64,000 bases of DNA from NCBI RefSeq assembly GCF_027587025.1, contig NZ_JAPPTI010000004.1, forward strand, positions 1-64,000. Reading direction: 5' to 3'. A program made the position numbers and the translations under genes. The DNA comes from Vibrio sp. LaRot3. GTDB taxonomy: Bacteria; Pseudomonadota; Gammaproteobacteria; Enterobacterales; Vibrionaceae. Positions 51,466-62,271 of the stretch are shown in pieces (positions within the stretch are counted from its first letter, which is position 1; the number at the start of each line of letters is the position of its first letter). A model generated the notes under the pieces. That model worked only from the letters and a program-made list of their open reading frames with translations. It did not search any database and was not told the DNA's origin.

Positions 51466-53024
51466 CCGATCAACTCCAGCTTCTGACACTTGTACGCTAA
51501 CGTGCGCTTAGGAATGCCTAAACTGCGCGCTGCTTTCGCTCGGTCTCCGCGATATTTATCGAGTCGAGACTGAATAATCGAAGCCTCATAACAGCGAATG
51601 GCGTGTTTTAGATCATCAATCGCTTCAATTTCATTGCTTGAGGTATGCAAAGGCTCAATACTTGGCACTGCGATGTGAGTAGGCTCACCAAGATTAGAAA
51701 GAACATGCAGCCTATCTTTCACACTATTAAGCGAGATTTGTTTGCCCTGTAAAGTTTGTGCGCAGCCAAATTCAATTAAGTGTTTCAACTCACGCACATT
51801 GCCTGGGAACGCATACTGCTTAAGGCGATCAATGGCCAAAGAGTCGATACCTGAAATACTGGCATCATGTTCACGGTTATATTGTTTAATAAAACCATGG
51901 GCTAGCTCATCAATGTCTTCAATACGTTGGCTCAAGGTTGGAATAGCGAGTGGGAACTGGCATAAGCGGTAGTACAAGTCCTGACGGAACTGTTTTTCTC
52001 TTACCTGCTGAATTAAGTTCACGTGCGTTGCGCACACTAAACGAAAATCTGAGTACTGCTCTTCTTTACCACCGAGCGGCCTAAACTGCTTGGTTTCTAA
52101 AACGCGAAGTAATTTCGCTTGCAAGCCCAAAGGCATATCGCCTATTTCATCTAAAAACAGCGTACCGCCATCTGCTTGCGCGATCAGCCCCTTACGATCC
52201 GAATCGGCACCTGAGAAAGCACCTTTGCAATAACCAAATAGCTCACTCTCTAACAAGTTTTCAGGGATTGCCGCACAGTTAATCGCTATCATGGCTTGGC
52301 TGCTACGGCTGGAAGCTTGGTGAATAGCTTGTGCGACCAACTCTTTACCTGTCCCCGTTTCACCTTGCACCATAACGGCTAAATGTGAGCTTGCAGCACT
52401 GACGATTTTCTCGCGCAGTCGCTGCATGGCGACACTCGTCCCGACTAAGGTTTTAGCCATGTCATTTTGCAGTTTCTGACGCTCACAACGCGTTTCTGCA
52501 TGTTGCAATGAATCAGAGAGGATTTGCTGATTCAGCTTGCTAGAAGCCATTTCATCCAACAGAGCGAACTGATTTGAGAAAAGATCCAAATATTGCAAGA
52601 AGGCTTGGTCGGCACTTAAAGCGTGGAGCTTATCGTTGTCACCAACCATCACTAATAAGTTAGCGACCTTGTTTTCTTTTAGCGGTAGGGGGTAAATCGC
52701 CATACTTGAGAACATGCCAACTTTTTGCGCCAATTGACTAAATTGAACGTCATTTTGCCAATAGATCAGTTCATCACTGGTCAGTACTTTGACTTCGGAT
52801 TTGTTGATGACATGGCTAAAAGGGACGTTGAAATCATTTACCGACCAGACCAGTTGTGGAGTAAGGCCGGAGGAAGACAACGTGCGCCCTTCTGCATTGG
52901 GAGTTAACACAAACGCTGTTTCAAGCGCTAATCGTTGAGAAATCGAATCTAAAAAGCTTGATGTCAACGTTTGACGGTCACGCTTTGCTACGATCTCAAC
53001 ACTGTATTCCATCCAGCCTTTCAT
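51462..53024 (-). CDS. vasH: Sigma-54-dependent T6SS regulator VasH
   Basis: 520 residues: N-terminal GAF-like sensory domain (about 20-160), AAA+ domain with Walker A GETGTGKE (221-228) and Walker B TLFLDEIGD (288-296), and a C-terminal Fis HTH (RAKAARSLGIPKRTLAYKC). The sigma-54 contact loop reads GAFSGA at 268-273 instead of the usual GAFTGA. VasH activates hcp and other sigma-54 T6SS promoters in V. cholerae. Start ATG 53024 follows the clpV stop directly (TAAATG), behind GGAGAGG. Confidence 0.93.
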   Translation of the reverse strand: MKGWMEYSVEIVAKRDRQTLTSSFLDSISQRLALETAFVLTPNAEGRTLSSSGLTPQLVWSVNDFNVPFSHVINKSEVKVLTSDELIYWQNDVQFSQLAQKVGMFSSMAIYPLPLKENKVANLLVMVGDNDKLHALSADQAFLQYLDLFSNQFALLDEMASSKLNQQILSDSLQHAETRCERQKLQNDMAKTLVGTSVAMQRLREKIVSAASSHLAVMVQGETGTGKELVAQAIHQASSRSSQAMIAINCAAIPENLLESELFGYCKGAFSGADSDRKGLIAQADGGTLFLDEIGDMPLGLQAKLLRVLETKQFRPLGGKEEQYSDFRLVCATHVNLIQQVREKQFRQDLYYRLCQFPLAIPTLSQRIEDIDELAHGFIKQYNREHDASISGIDSLAIDRLKQYAFPGNVRELKHLIEFGCAQTLQGKQISLNSVKDRLHVLSNLGEPTHIAVPSIEPLHTSSNEIEAIDDLKHAIRCYEASIIQSRLDKYRGDRAKAARSLGIPKRTLAYKCQKLELIG

Positions 53025-55619
53025 TTATTTCACCTCTCCGACAAACTCATCATCTTCGACACGAATCGTTACTTGATTTACCGGCTCTTGATTGGCTAAA
53101 CGAGTCAACAATGCCAGTGAAATCGGCGGTAGCACTTGACCGTCAATGATCGCTTCAAGCATACGAGCACCATTTTCTGAGCGGTTAGCTCGTTGCAGAA
53201 TCAGTTCGATAACGCTCTCTTCTATCAGCACTTCTGCGCCGTAACGCTGACTAAAGATTTGCTCTAAGCGGGATAACTTACCGGCCACAATTTCTGCCAG
53301 AACCAATTTATCCAACGGTAGATATGGAATGGTCTCCATACGAGCAAGGAGCGCAGGTTTAAAGAAATCCGCCAAAATTGGGTAAAGTGCTTCATCCAAT
53401 ACTTCTGGGTTTTCATTATGTTGAACAATGGCTTGGTAACCCAAGTTTGAAGTCAGGAAGAACACGATATTTTGACAGTCGATTAAACGACCTTCGCCGT
53501 CTGCCAACTCACCCTTATCAAAAGCTTGATAGAACAAGTTCAGTACTTCTGGGTGTGCCTTTTCTACTTCATCAAGTAGTACAACTGAATAAGGTTTCTT
53601 ACGAATCGCCTCAGTAAGTACGCCGCCTTCACCGTAGCCCACATAACCCGGAGGAGAGCCAATTAAACGAGAGACGGTATGTTTCTCTTGGTATTCCGAC
53701 ATATTGATGGTGGTGAGGAACTGTTTACCACCATAAAGCTGGTTGGCCAGTTGAACCACGGTTTCTGTCTTACCGACACCACTCGGGCCAACCAATAAAA
53801 ATGCCCCTTTCGGGCGACCTGCACGGCGTAAATCAGCGCGAGCCGTCAGCAAGTTTTTATGTACTCGCTCGATGGCAATATCTTGACCCTTAATGGTTTC
53901 GCGCAGCGTGTCTGCAAGCTGAGTGATCTTATTGAGCTCATCAGACTTCATCTGATCGATAGGCACGCCTGTCCAATCGGCAATGACTTCCGCGATTTGC
54001 TCTTCATCGACTTGTGGGTGGATCAACAATTCTTTGGTTGATAGCGCTTCAAATGACTCTGTAAGCTCACGTAAACTCTGTTGAGCGTCAGTTAGGATTT
54101 CTTGCTCATCTTCCTCACTGTCGAAACCTAAAATGATTTGACGCGCTTCGATAATGCCCTGCACCATCTCTTGTTGCTGTTGCCACGCTTGGTGAAGGTC
54201 TTGATACTCATCGTTTTCCACATCATGCAATGTATGCAGTTCATCTAAGCGAATACCATCCACTTCTTCGCCAAGAAGTTTGGCGCGCTCCAACATATCA
54301 ATTTCACGCTGACGTTGGACGCTTTGAGTTTCTAACTGTGCCAGACGTTTCGGTGGCGAAGAAAGGTTAATCGCAATTCGCGCACATGCAGTATCAAGTA
54401 CGTCGATCGCTTTATCTGGCAGTTGACGTCCTGACAAGTAACGCGCAGACAACTGAGAAGCCGCTTGCAGTGCAGTTTCTGAAATAAGCACAGTGTGGGC
54501 TTTTTCGTAAACATGATGAAGACCGCGAAGAATGTCGATCGTTTGATCGACAGAAGGCTCATCCACTTTGACCACTTCAAAACGGCGAGTTAACGCTGCG
54601 TCTTTTTCAAAATATTTCTTGTACTCTTTCCATGTCGTTGCTGCGATAGTACTGATTTCGCCGCGAGCAAGCGCAGGTTTAAGTAGGTTAGCCGCGTCAT
54701 TGTCACCACCGGCACCCACTAAGGTATGAGCTTCATCAATAAATAGAATAATTGGATTAGCCGATTGCTTAACTTCTTCAATCACTCCTTTCAGGCGCTT
54801 TTCAAACTCACCTTTTACCGAAGCCCCGGCTTGGAGTAGGCCTAGATCGAGTGACATAATCGTCACCCCTTTAAGCCTTTCAGGGACGTTGTCACTCGCA
54901 ATGCGCTGAGCCAATCCTTCAATCAACGCACTTTTACCAACACCGGCTTCACCCACGACGATTGGGTTGTTTTTACGGCGACGACATAGAATGTCTATCA
55001 TCAAATTGATTTCATTGTCGCGGCAAAGTACAGGGTCAAGCTCACCCTTCTCGGCGTCTTGAGTTATGTTTTTGCAGTACTTTTCTAACGATTGTTGACC
55101 GCCAGCCAATAGCGGCTGTTTCGCGGATTTATCATCAGATACAACAGGGGTCTCGGATGAATTAGCCACCACTAATTCAAACTCACGTTTCAGCGCTTCT
55201 GCTGTTAATGGCTCAAGTAGACGTCTGACTGCTAGATTCAAATAACGTTCTTTACTGGCTAACGCGATGACAAAAATGGCCCCAGAGCGAAGCTCTGTTT
55301 GATTAAGCTCAGTGGTCGAAATCAGCCACGCCTCTTGTAGCGCTTCCACCAACAAAGGCGAAAACGGCGGGAAAGTATCTAATGTGTGTTCGCGGGTATA
55401 ATCTTCTTTGATCGCCGCTTTCAGCGCATTGTGATCGATGTTGGCATGTTGAAGAATGGTACGTAGATCAGACAAAGGGTTATCTAACAATACGTCCATG
55501 TAATGTGCCAGTGTTACTTCTGGTTGCTGTTGTTCAATACAAAGCGAGGCCGCTTGCTCGAGGGCCAGTTTGCTCTGCTCGTTTAGTTTTGAAATCAATG
55601 TGGGTAATTCAATGCGAAT
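53025..55619 (-). CDS. clpV: T6SS sheath-recycling ATPase ClpV (TssH)
   Basis: From GTG 55619 ([13 protein letters not shown]) the product has 864 residues; AGGTG lies at suitable distance and a second GTG at 55631 is an alternative. N-domain, then two AAA+ modules: Walker A GEAGVGKS and Walker B ILFIDEAH in the first, GPSGVGKT and [11 protein letters not shown] in the second, with the middle coiled-coil arm between. ClpV extracts TssC to recycle contracted sheath. Confidence 0.95.
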   Translation of the reverse strand: MRIELPTLISKLNEQSKLALEQAASLCIEQQQPEVTLAHYMDVLLDNPLSDLRTILQHANIDHNALKAAIKEDYTREHTLDTFPPFSPLLVEALQEAWLISTTELNQTELRSGAIFVIALASKERYLNLAVRRLLEPLTAEALKREFELVVANSSETPVVSDDKSAKQPLLAGGQQSLEKYCKNITQDAEKGELDPVLCRDNEINLMIDILCRRRKNNPIVVGEAGVGKSALIEGLAQRIASDNVPERLKGVTIMSLDLGLLQAGASVKGEFEKRLKGVIEEVKQSANPIILFIDEAHTLVGAGGDNDAANLLKPALARGEISTIAATTWKEYKKYFEKDAALTRRFEVVKVDEPSVDQTIDILRGLHHVYEKAHTVLISETALQAASQLSARYLSGRQLPDKAIDVLDTACARIAINLSSPPKRLAQLETQSVQRQREIDMLERAKLLGEEVDGIRLDELHTLHDVENDEYQDLHQAWQQQQEMVQGIIEARQIILGFDSEEDEQEILTDAQQSLRELTESFEALSTKELLIHPQVDEEQIAEVIADWTGVPIDQMKSDELNKITQLADTLRETIKGQDIAIERVHKNLLTARADLRRAGRPKGAFLLVGPSGVGKTETVVQLANQLYGGKQFLTTINMSEYQEKHTVSRLIGSPPGYVGYGEGGVLTEAIRKKPYSVVLLDEVEKAHPEVLNLFYQAFDKGELADGEGRLIDCQNIVFFLTSNLGYQAIVQHNENPEVLDEALYPILADFFKPALLARMETIPYLPLDKLVLAEIVAGKLSRLEQIFSQRYGAEVLIEESVIELILQRANRSENGARMLEAIIDGQVLPPISLALLTRLANQEPVNQVTIRVEDDEFVGEVK

Positions 55620-55639
55620 CACGATAGTCACCTAGCTAA

Positions 55640-56413
55640 TTAAAGTAATTGTTGAAGTTGTTGTAATACATGGTCAGTGTTGCTTGCGAGCAGCTGTGAA
55701 TAGGTCACATAAGCGGCTGATACAATGCCGCCAATTAAAAACAACACCTGCCATGTCGAAAGTCGGCGCTTCAATTTAATTGGCACATTTGCGCTGTGTT
55801 TAGGGTTCGCTACCAATGGAGATAAACTGTGTTGTAACTCATCAAAGCCTAATAATTTATGTAGATGAGCAATCACTTTGTCGCGTTCTGCTTGGCCGTT
55901 TTCGATAACTCGATATTTACCCTCAAACCCTAGTGCCAAGCAGAGGTGGATAAACTCAAGTAATGTGCGATATTTTTCCGGCTCGCTGGAGAGGCGCTCT
56001 AAAATCTGATACACCTTCTCACCACTCCACGTTTCGTTGAAAAACTTCGCAAGTAGCGACTGCTGTGACCAACAACTATGGCCACCCCAAGGGGTACTTA
56101 GAATCGCTTCGTCCAATGTGGCGCACAGCACATAGCGGTATGCGTTTAACTGTGCCTCTTCATATTTCCCCTCAAGCTCAGCATCAATCGCTTGAATTTC
56201 TTCGACGACTTGCTGATACACATCGTCGACGTTGTAGCAGTCCGATAGCGTGCGAACACGACTGGCAAGTCCTAATAACGGAATTGCGGCATCAATGAGA
56301 CTGTTAGGGTGGTCGCCATTGATTTGAAACCAATATTGTTGGTCTTTCTCTATGCTTTCTACGCTATCGAACAGCAAATCTTGATAATGTTGTGTTGAAT
56401 CAAATGAACTCAT
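55640..56413 (-). CDS. tssL: T6SS membrane protein TssL (DotU)
   Basis: 257 residues: cytoplasmic helical DotU domain (LLGLASRVRTLSDC, RYVLCATLDEAILSTPWG) and one C-terminal TM helix (about 225-247, WQVLFLIGGIVSAAY). There is no OmpA-like extension. It pairs with TssM and contacts TssK. Confidence 0.94.
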   Translation of the reverse strand: MSSFDSTQHYQDLLFDSVESIEKDQQYWFQINGDHPNSLIDAAIPLLGLASRVRTLSDCYNVDDVYQQVVEEIQAIDAELEGKYEEAQLNAYRYVLCATLDEAILSTPWGGHSCWSQQSLLAKFFNETWSGEKVYQILERLSSEPEKYRTLLEFIHLCLALGFEGKYRVIENGQAERDKVIAHLHKLLGFDELQHSLSPLVANPKHSANVPIKLKRRLSTWQVLFLIGGIVSAAYVTYSQLLASNTDHVLQQLQQLL

Positions 56414-56415
56414 GA

Positions 56416-57750
56416 TTAGCTCCTAATTGCCCAGAACTGCATATCTAAACCTTCAAACTCACCAGCGATGTGGAACGCTAAGCCACTCGCACCCGATAGC
56501 TGCTCCCATGCAGGGCTATTTTTATCCAACTTGTAGTAGCTAAAGCCCGCGTGATAAGGCAGCTGTCTTGGTGCTACTGGAATAGGTAATAGCGGAACAC
56601 CCGGCAACTGTAGTGATACCAAATCGCGGATTTTCTCCGCTGATGACACTTTGGTTTGCTGAATAAAGAGGCGTTGTAGCTCTTCGCTCGGCATCTTGGC
56701 TTTAACCGCCACGATAAATTCCGCCTCTTTGATCAATTGAGAATCCAAAATAGGCGCAACGCGTAAGCCATATTTTTGAACGTCCAACTGAATTGAAATC
56801 GCTTTTGGCTGCAGTACGATAGACAAGCTCTGACGCAGCACTCGAATCACAGGCCCAAACGACAAGTTAGGGTGAGCGTGGTCGTAGTTTGGCATTGTCA
56901 CTGGTAAGCGGCTTTCATCAGTAAACGTAGTGAGCTCACCACTTAAACTGATCAAATTTTCAAACAGGCGCTCAGGATGTAGACGTCGCAGCTCGGAAAG
57001 GTGCTTTAATTTGGGCTGCCAACGGTTGAGAGCTTGAAGCAACATAAAGTCAGACACTTCCGCGACCCCACCTTGCGCAGGTGCAGCCATGCGCTGAGCG
57101 ATATTTTTGGCTCGTTCACTCATCAAGCCAGAAATCTCGTTAACAAAGCGATGTAGTGATCCGTGACAAGCAACATCTAACATACAAGGTATGAAATCAT
57201 CATCGAGCACAATGCTGCCATCTGGGCGCTTCTCGACAATTTTAGCGATGGCGACAGAAGCAAATGAGCTGCGATCTTCACGCTCTAGCAGCAGTTGCAT
57301 CTTAAGAGGTGACACTTCAATTTGAGCGCTATCGCCCTCTAGCGTATGCACATCACGAACCTCTAAGCGGTGAGATTCAAAACGAGATGTTCCCGGTTCA
57401 TTTGGCCAGTCCACTTCACGAAGCGCATGGCTACGAAGTGGGACAGCAAGATAAATAATCTGATTCACTAAAGAAGCATCTTCAATATCAAGAGGCTCTG
57501 GCATGGTATCTTCTTGAGGGATTCGGAACACCGAACCATCTGGCATAATGCCTGTTGCTCGCTCAATGGCGATACGCCCAAAAGCCAGATACTCAAGGTT
57601 GATGGACAGCTCGGTTAACCCGTATTGAAAAGGGTTTCCAGAGGCAATTCGCTCTTCGATATGGTATTCAAGAAAGCGCTGCTGCTGCTGGAAATGCTGT
57701 GGTTTAATGAACAGTCCTTCATTCCAAACTACGCGACTACGACCAAACAT
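56416..57750 (-). CDS. tssK: T6SS baseplate protein TssK
   Basis: 444 residues starting with the TssK pattern (VVWNEGLFIKPQHFQQQQRF) and containing DFMLLQALNRWQP. TssK is the trimeric adaptor joining baseplate and membrane complex. It ends three bases before tssL. Confidence 0.95.
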   Translation of the reverse strand: MFGRSRVVWNEGLFIKPQHFQQQQRFLEYHIEERIASGNPFQYGLTELSINLEYLAFGRIAIERATGIMPDGSVFRIPQEDTMPEPLDIEDASLVNQIIYLAVPLRSHALREVDWPNEPGTSRFESHRLEVRDVHTLEGDSAQIEVSPLKMQLLLEREDRSSFASVAIAKIVEKRPDGSIVLDDDFIPCMLDVACHGSLHRFVNEISGLMSERAKNIAQRMAAPAQGGVAEVSDFMLLQALNRWQPKLKHLSELRRLHPERLFENLISLSGELTTFTDESRLPVTMPNYDHAHPNLSFGPVIRVLRQSLSIVLQPKAISIQLDVQKYGLRVAPILDSQLIKEAEFIVAVKAKMPSEELQRLFIQQTKVSSAEKIRDLVSLQLPGVPLLPIPVAPRQLPYHAGFSYYKLDKNSPAWEQLSGASGLAFHIAGEFEGLDMQFWAIRS

Positions 57751-57753
57751 CGG

Positions 57754-58230
57754 TTACTCCACTCGTTCTAACTTAACGTCATAATCTTTAAACAACATCA
57801 ACAGGTGATATTGACGCCCCGTTTTCACCACTTTGACGACCTTTTTCCAATCACTAAGCTCTGGCTCTGAGAAGTGCGCCATCACCCCGATGTAATTGGT
57901 ATCTTCACTGATCTCAAAAGAGTTAATGAACTTAAACTGGCCTGGTACTAGCATGTAATCGTAATTTTCGACGTAATTACTTTTCAGTGCTTTTGAAGGG
58001 CTGCGCGAGATGAGGTCATAGTCAGCGGACATAAACATGGAATCGTCCTCTAGTTCAAAGACTCGCACTTCGATTGGCGCGGCCTCTCCCATTACGTTAG
58101 GGTTGACACCATCATCACTAACTAGGCTAAAACTGACTGTAGATGGCCCTTCATGAGGAGCGACAGGCTCAGAAGAAGAACAGCCAACAAGCGCGAGCGC
58201 GCTAGCCAAAATTAATAGATATCCTTTCAC
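57754..58230 (-). CDS. tssJ: T6SS outer-membrane lipoprotein TssJ
   Basis: 158 residues from GTG 58230. A lipoprotein signal peptide with lipobox LVGC at residues 14-17 is followed by the TssJ transthyretin-like domain (PIEVRVFELEDDSMF, DYMLVPGQ). It anchors TssM to the outer membrane. It overlaps the fha stop. Confidence 0.93.
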   Translation of the reverse strand: MKGYLLILASALALVGCSSSEPVAPHEGPSTVSFSLVSDDGVNPNVMGEAAPIEVRVFELEDDSMFMSADYDLISRSPSKALKSNYVENYDYMLVPGQFKFINSFEISEDTNYIGVMAHFSEPELSDWKKVVKVVKTGRQYHLLMLFKDYDVKLERVE

Positions 58231-59489
58231 AATTTACTCTCCACTTGTTGGGTACGAATCTGCTTGTCGTACGCTTGTTCAAATATTTCCCAAAATAATT
58301 TTTCAAAGCCTTGTTGGTGATTGGCCGTTAGTTCTTGGTGATAGTGTTGGTACATCTGCCAAGACCAAGCATCCGATGCTCCGTCATCTAACGGCTTATC
58401 GTTATGATATTTACCGCCTTGATAACGCTGAAAACGTCGCTGTAGAACTGGAGGCGATAGAGCCACTAACAACTGCGACAACGCCTCTGATATCGCGTGC
58501 TGAGTTGCATCGTTATGCTCAATTACGTTTTGTAAACTTTCCTCAACCGCCGCTGGCGCAGAAAGGTGAACAAAACTTTTTTGACTATCAAATAGAGTTT
58601 TCACAGTCTCGGTGTAATCGAGGCCAAGTTTGATTGGGTTATCTTCAATAGGACGTAGATTGCGACTGGCAACCTTAAAGCGCCCTTGGTTAAGCTGTTG
58701 ATGCACATCTTGCAGGCCGCGAATCGCATTTTGCATGCACTGGCCTACCTCTTGAGATAACACGTGTAACTGGTCAACATTCTTCGCTTGGTCAAGCTCC
58801 ACCCCTAACCCTTGGAACATTGGCCCAGTCAGGATGTGGTCATATTGGCCTGTTGCTTGTGATGGCTGTTGACTCTGAGACTCTTGTTTAGGAACGTTTG
58901 GCAGTTCCATGTACTGAGTGTCTTCCATGAATTCTGCTTCTGAGATCCGAGAGTCTGAACAGTCACCTTTAATGAGTGCTTGCTGCACTGTGCCATTGTT
59001 GGTCGTTGCTACTCTAGGCTGTTCGAGCAAACTGTGGTCACGGTTATCTATTAATTGATCGACAGGTTCAATTTGAAATGAGACCGCTTCTTGTTGCTGC
59101 GGAACACGTTGGCCTTCATAGCTATCAATTAATGTAAGGTTTTCATCTCTAAACTGTCCCATGGTGGCGAAACTAAAATGGACACGAATATTGACTTCAC
59201 CTAGCTGAATTTCATCAAGGTCATTCAAAGCAATCAGACGACTGCTACCTAATGGCACTTTATTGCCGTTAATTCGTGTTTGATTGCTGCTATCGCGCAA
59301 GCAAAATTGCTGCGAGACCCAAATAATTTCGCAATGAATTGGCTCAATACTGTTGGCCATATCATTAAGTAGCCAACCCGCATTCGCTGTTGAACCGATC
59401 GTTCCCCCACTGCGAGTAAACTGGTGTTGAACATGAACGCCAGGTTTCAATTGAAACGGGTTCGATACAGAAAATTGAATGGTATTCAT
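58227..59489 (-). CDS. tagH: T6SS FHA-domain protein (TagH/Fha)
   Basis: 420 residues. N-terminal FHA domain (about 25-90) with GGTIGSTANAGWLL, IHCEI and RDSSNQTRINGNKV. A Gln-rich linker leads to the C-terminal TagH domain (about 260-420, LGLDYTETVKTLFDSQ, WEIFEQAY). In V. cholerae VCA0112 is needed for secretion. FHA reads phosphothreonine, but no PpkA kinase gene is in the window. Confidence 0.92.
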   Translation of the reverse strand: MNTIQFSVSNPFQLKPGVHVQHQFTRSGGTIGSTANAGWLLNDMANSIEPIHCEIIWVSQQFCLRDSSNQTRINGNKVPLGSSRLIALNDLDEIQLGEVNIRVHFSFATMGQFRDENLTLIDSYEGQRVPQQQEAVSFQIEPVDQLIDNRDHSLLEQPRVATTNNGTVQQALIKGDCSDSRISEAEFMEDTQYMELPNVPKQESQSQQPSQATGQYDHILTGPMFQGLGVELDQAKNVDQLHVLSQEVGQCMQNAIRGLQDVHQQLNQGRFKVASRNLRPIEDNPIKLGLDYTETVKTLFDSQKSFVHLSAPAAVEESLQNVIEHNDATQHAISEALSQLLVALSPPVLQRRFQRYQGGKYHNDKPLDDGASDAWSWQMYQHYHQELTANHQQGFEKLFWEIFEQAYDKQIRTQQVESKL

Positions 59490-59530
59490 ACCTACAGCCT
59501 TATCTCTAATCCCTACGGCCTTATCTGACC

Positions 59531-60538
59531 TTACTGCCTCACCTGAATAGTGACGCTATCTTTAATTGGCGTTTCACCTAAGAACGAGTCCCACCCCAAA
59601 GCCACCAAATTGTCTGGGCAAAAGGTCAGTTGCGGACGTTCTTCTTCTGTCATTGAGAGTTCGATGTCATAAGCAAATTGTTCTCGAAGCGCGTGTTCGA
59701 CCAACTTACACAAAGGCTTGAACTCTTTACCTGTGGGCAAAAAATCACGGTAGCGCTGACGAGATAACCCAGAAATCACGATGACAAATTTGCTGCTCGC
59801 ATCGCGAATCTTGCTGCCTAACATGGTGTCAACACCCAACTGAGCGTTGCGCTGACCAAGCTGTTGTTGCTGCTCAACCACTATTGGCGTTCGGCGTACT
59901 TGCCATTGAGTAATTGATACCTGTGGCAAATCAAAATAATGAGCAATGATCCCTGCAACTACTTGAGGTGAACGGCTTTTACCGGCAAGCAAACCGGAAT
60001 AAGCCAACATCTTGCACCAGTTAATTGGTGTCTCACCGCGTAAGTAAGGATCACCTAAACCCACTAACGCAAATAGCTGAGCTGAAAAGCTATCTTGCGC
60101 ATCTTCTTGAAACCGAATGTAGTAACGGTATTTTCGCCAAACTCGATAGGCCAAGCTGATCAATCGATTATTAAAGAAATCGAGAAACGGACGCTTAAAC
60201 CCTTGAGTGCCCTCCGTGGCAATTTGCTCCAACATAAACCCTGGTAACGGTGACTCAGCGCCACACAAACCAAAAAAGTTCGTTTCTAAGTACAAGTTGT
60301 TGGCTTGGTTGCGACCAATACTCGAAATATCTGACGGTGAAAAACCTAAGCTTGGATTGGCGCTAAACACCAGTTGGCATCGTTTTTCCCATTCATGACA
60401 CTCTGGATTGATCCCTTCTAAGCGATGTAACAATTCAACCAATTGATAGAAACTGTAGTCTTTAACGTTGCTTGGCCACTCCTGTGGGACCAACGCACCG
60501 TCTACAGCAGTGGTTGCTGGCCCTGACGGATATCCCAT
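59531..60538 (-). CDS. tssG: T6SS baseplate protein TssG
   Basis: 335 residues of the TssG family (YSFYQLVELLHRLEG-like DYSFYQLVELLHRLEG start, then LGFSPSDISSI and NLYLETNFFGLCGAESPLP). It forms the wedge with TssF and TssE. It overlaps tssF by 37 bp. Confidence 0.94.
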   Translation of the reverse strand: MGYPSGPATTAVDGALVPQEWPSNVKDYSFYQLVELLHRLEGINPECHEWEKRCQLVFSANPSLGFSPSDISSIGRNQANNLYLETNFFGLCGAESPLPGFMLEQIATEGTQGFKRPFLDFFNNRLISLAYRVWRKYRYYIRFQEDAQDSFSAQLFALVGLGDPYLRGETPINWCKMLAYSGLLAGKSRSPQVVAGIIAHYFDLPQVSITQWQVRRTPIVVEQQQQLGQRNAQLGVDTMLGSKIRDASSKFVIVISGLSRQRYRDFLPTGKEFKPLCKLVEHALREQFAYDIELSMTEEERPQLTFCPDNLVALGWDSFLGETPIKDSVTIQVRQ

Positions 60539-62271
60539 GTGTATCTCTCTTGATTTTGCGAGTTCACAATCTCTAATTGATGGAAAGAGTTAATGCTGGA
60601 GTACAAAGCGAAGAAATGATTCAACACAGTGCCAAACAGATACAACTCACCTTCAGAGACAAAACATTTAGGATCGAGAACCAAAATGGTTTTAAGACCA
60701 CGCACCGACAAACCTTTTACGATTCGATCAACCGGTTCAGATTCCACTTTTAAAATGCTCTCTAAACGTAAGTTCGCGACTTTCTCTGCTTGTCTATCCA
60801 CCAGCGCTTTGAAGTCATACACTTGCAAAATACTACTTAGCGCTTCTTTGCTTTGTAGTGACAAATAGTTGAGAGAGAGATTACTGATCAACATCCATTG
60901 CAAACTGCCATCAAGCATTGGGCGTAATGTCTGTGTTGGGCGCGTAATGTTCTCAAATGTCGCGTATGGCGGTGAGGTATCTGTAGGCTGACAAATATCA
61001 CCAATACCGAGTTCCATCGGCAGCTGGCGGTTCGTACACGTCAGTTTCAATGATACCGATTCATCCATATCCACGGCATAAGTTTCATCCGCTCGAACAA
61101 ACGAGATGTAATGATCAAACCCATCACCTCGAATCGAATCTTTTACCCGCAAGCGATAGTAGAGCGACTGGCGATTTTGCACGCGCTCAATCTCATGCTG
61201 AAAGCTCTCAAATGCCGTGTAGTCTCGGCGTTGACCACGGTGACGAGAGGTCGAGTCCTTAGAATCTTGCCAGCTGAACACTTGATCAACGCTAAACACT
61301 TCATAGTGAGAAGGTGTACGGCTCGAAGGAATTAACTTGTATTCCGCTTTCTTACCACTCAAATCAATCGGATCGGCATCATGTTCAAACAAGTTAATCG
61401 CTGGTACGCAATACAGTTGAAACTGCTCGTCTGAAACATAAATATTGCTTGGAATCGTCTTATTGAAATGAAGCTTAAGGGTAAAGTTGCCCGTGACTCC
61501 TTTAGCCACAGCCTTGCTTAAACCATTAATCTTCACAAAGTTAAACAAGTCAGGGTACGACAAGTACTCTTGGAGGATTCGGTAGCCTTCATGCGCGTTT
61601 TTCGTGTACGGGAGAACACTATCTTGCGAATCAAAGCCAAGCACGCCCATACCTTGCACAGGAACGTTAAAGCTTGTTCCTTGCACATCCACTTCTATCG
61701 ACTCGAGATAATGGTTGATCCAAAAGTAGATCATCTGCGCACTGAATGCGTCACCACCGAGATAAAAGCCAAGGTTGTCGATGCCCGCCTCACCAAACGT
61801 CACCCCACCTAAAAGATTTAGCTCTATATTAATGATGGTTGCTTTTCGGCTTCGATGGGTAATCACATCCTCACAAACCAGAGGATAGATTTCGACATCA
61901 CGACAAGTACGAAAATGACAAGAAGTTCCAAACACTGCATTGCTATCAAGCTGAGTGCCTTTTTTGATCACTTGACGCTCACTCAAGCTACGGTCTGGCG
62001 TAAAACGCATCACCGTTGTGCTTGGGATAGGACGTAAGTAATTAGGCCACAACATGTTGATCATTGAGTGTGTCAACTCAGGGAACTGGTCTTCAACTTT
62101 CTGCCTTAAGCGAGCAGTTAAAAACGCAAAACCTTCAAGTAGACGCTCAACATCAGGGTCAGCATGCTGACCCTGCAAATAGCGTGAAAGCTGGGGATGT
62201 ATTTGGGTAAACTGCTTGCCTTGTTCTTTTAAGAACGAAAGCTCTTCCCGAAAATACTTATCTTGAGCCAT
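60502..62271 (-). CDS. tssF: T6SS baseplate protein TssF
   Basis: 589 residues. The start KYFREELSFLKEQGKQF and DPDVERLLEGFAFLTARL is the family signature. It is a wedge component resembling phage gp6/J. It starts at the tssE stop with no gap. Confidence 0.95.
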   Translation of the reverse strand: MAQDKYFREELSFLKEQGKQFTQIHPQLSRYLQGQHADPDVERLLEGFAFLTARLRQKVEDQFPELTHSMINMLWPNYLRPIPSTTVMRFTPDRSLSERQVIKKGTQLDSNAVFGTSCHFRTCRDVEIYPLVCEDVITHRSRKATIINIELNLLGGVTFGEAGIDNLGFYLGGDAFSAQMIYFWINHYLESIEVDVQGTSFNVPVQGMGVLGFDSQDSVLPYTKNAHEGYRILQEYLSYPDLFNFVKINGLSKAVAKGVTGNFTLKLHFNKTIPSNIYVSDEQFQLYCVPAINLFEHDADPIDLSGKKAEYKLIPSSRTPSHYEVFSVDQVFSWQDSKDSTSRHRGQRRDYTAFESFQHEIERVQNRQSLYYRLRVKDSIRGDGFDHYISFVRADETYAVDMDESVSLKLTCTNRQLPMELGIGDICQPTDTSPPYATFENITRPTQTLRPMLDGSLQWMLISNLSLNYLSLQSKEALSSILQVYDFKALVDRQAEKVANLRLESILKVESEPVDRIVKGLSVRGLKTILVLDPKCFVSEGELYLFGTVLNHFFALYSSINSFHQLEIVNSQNQERYTWDIRQGQQPLL

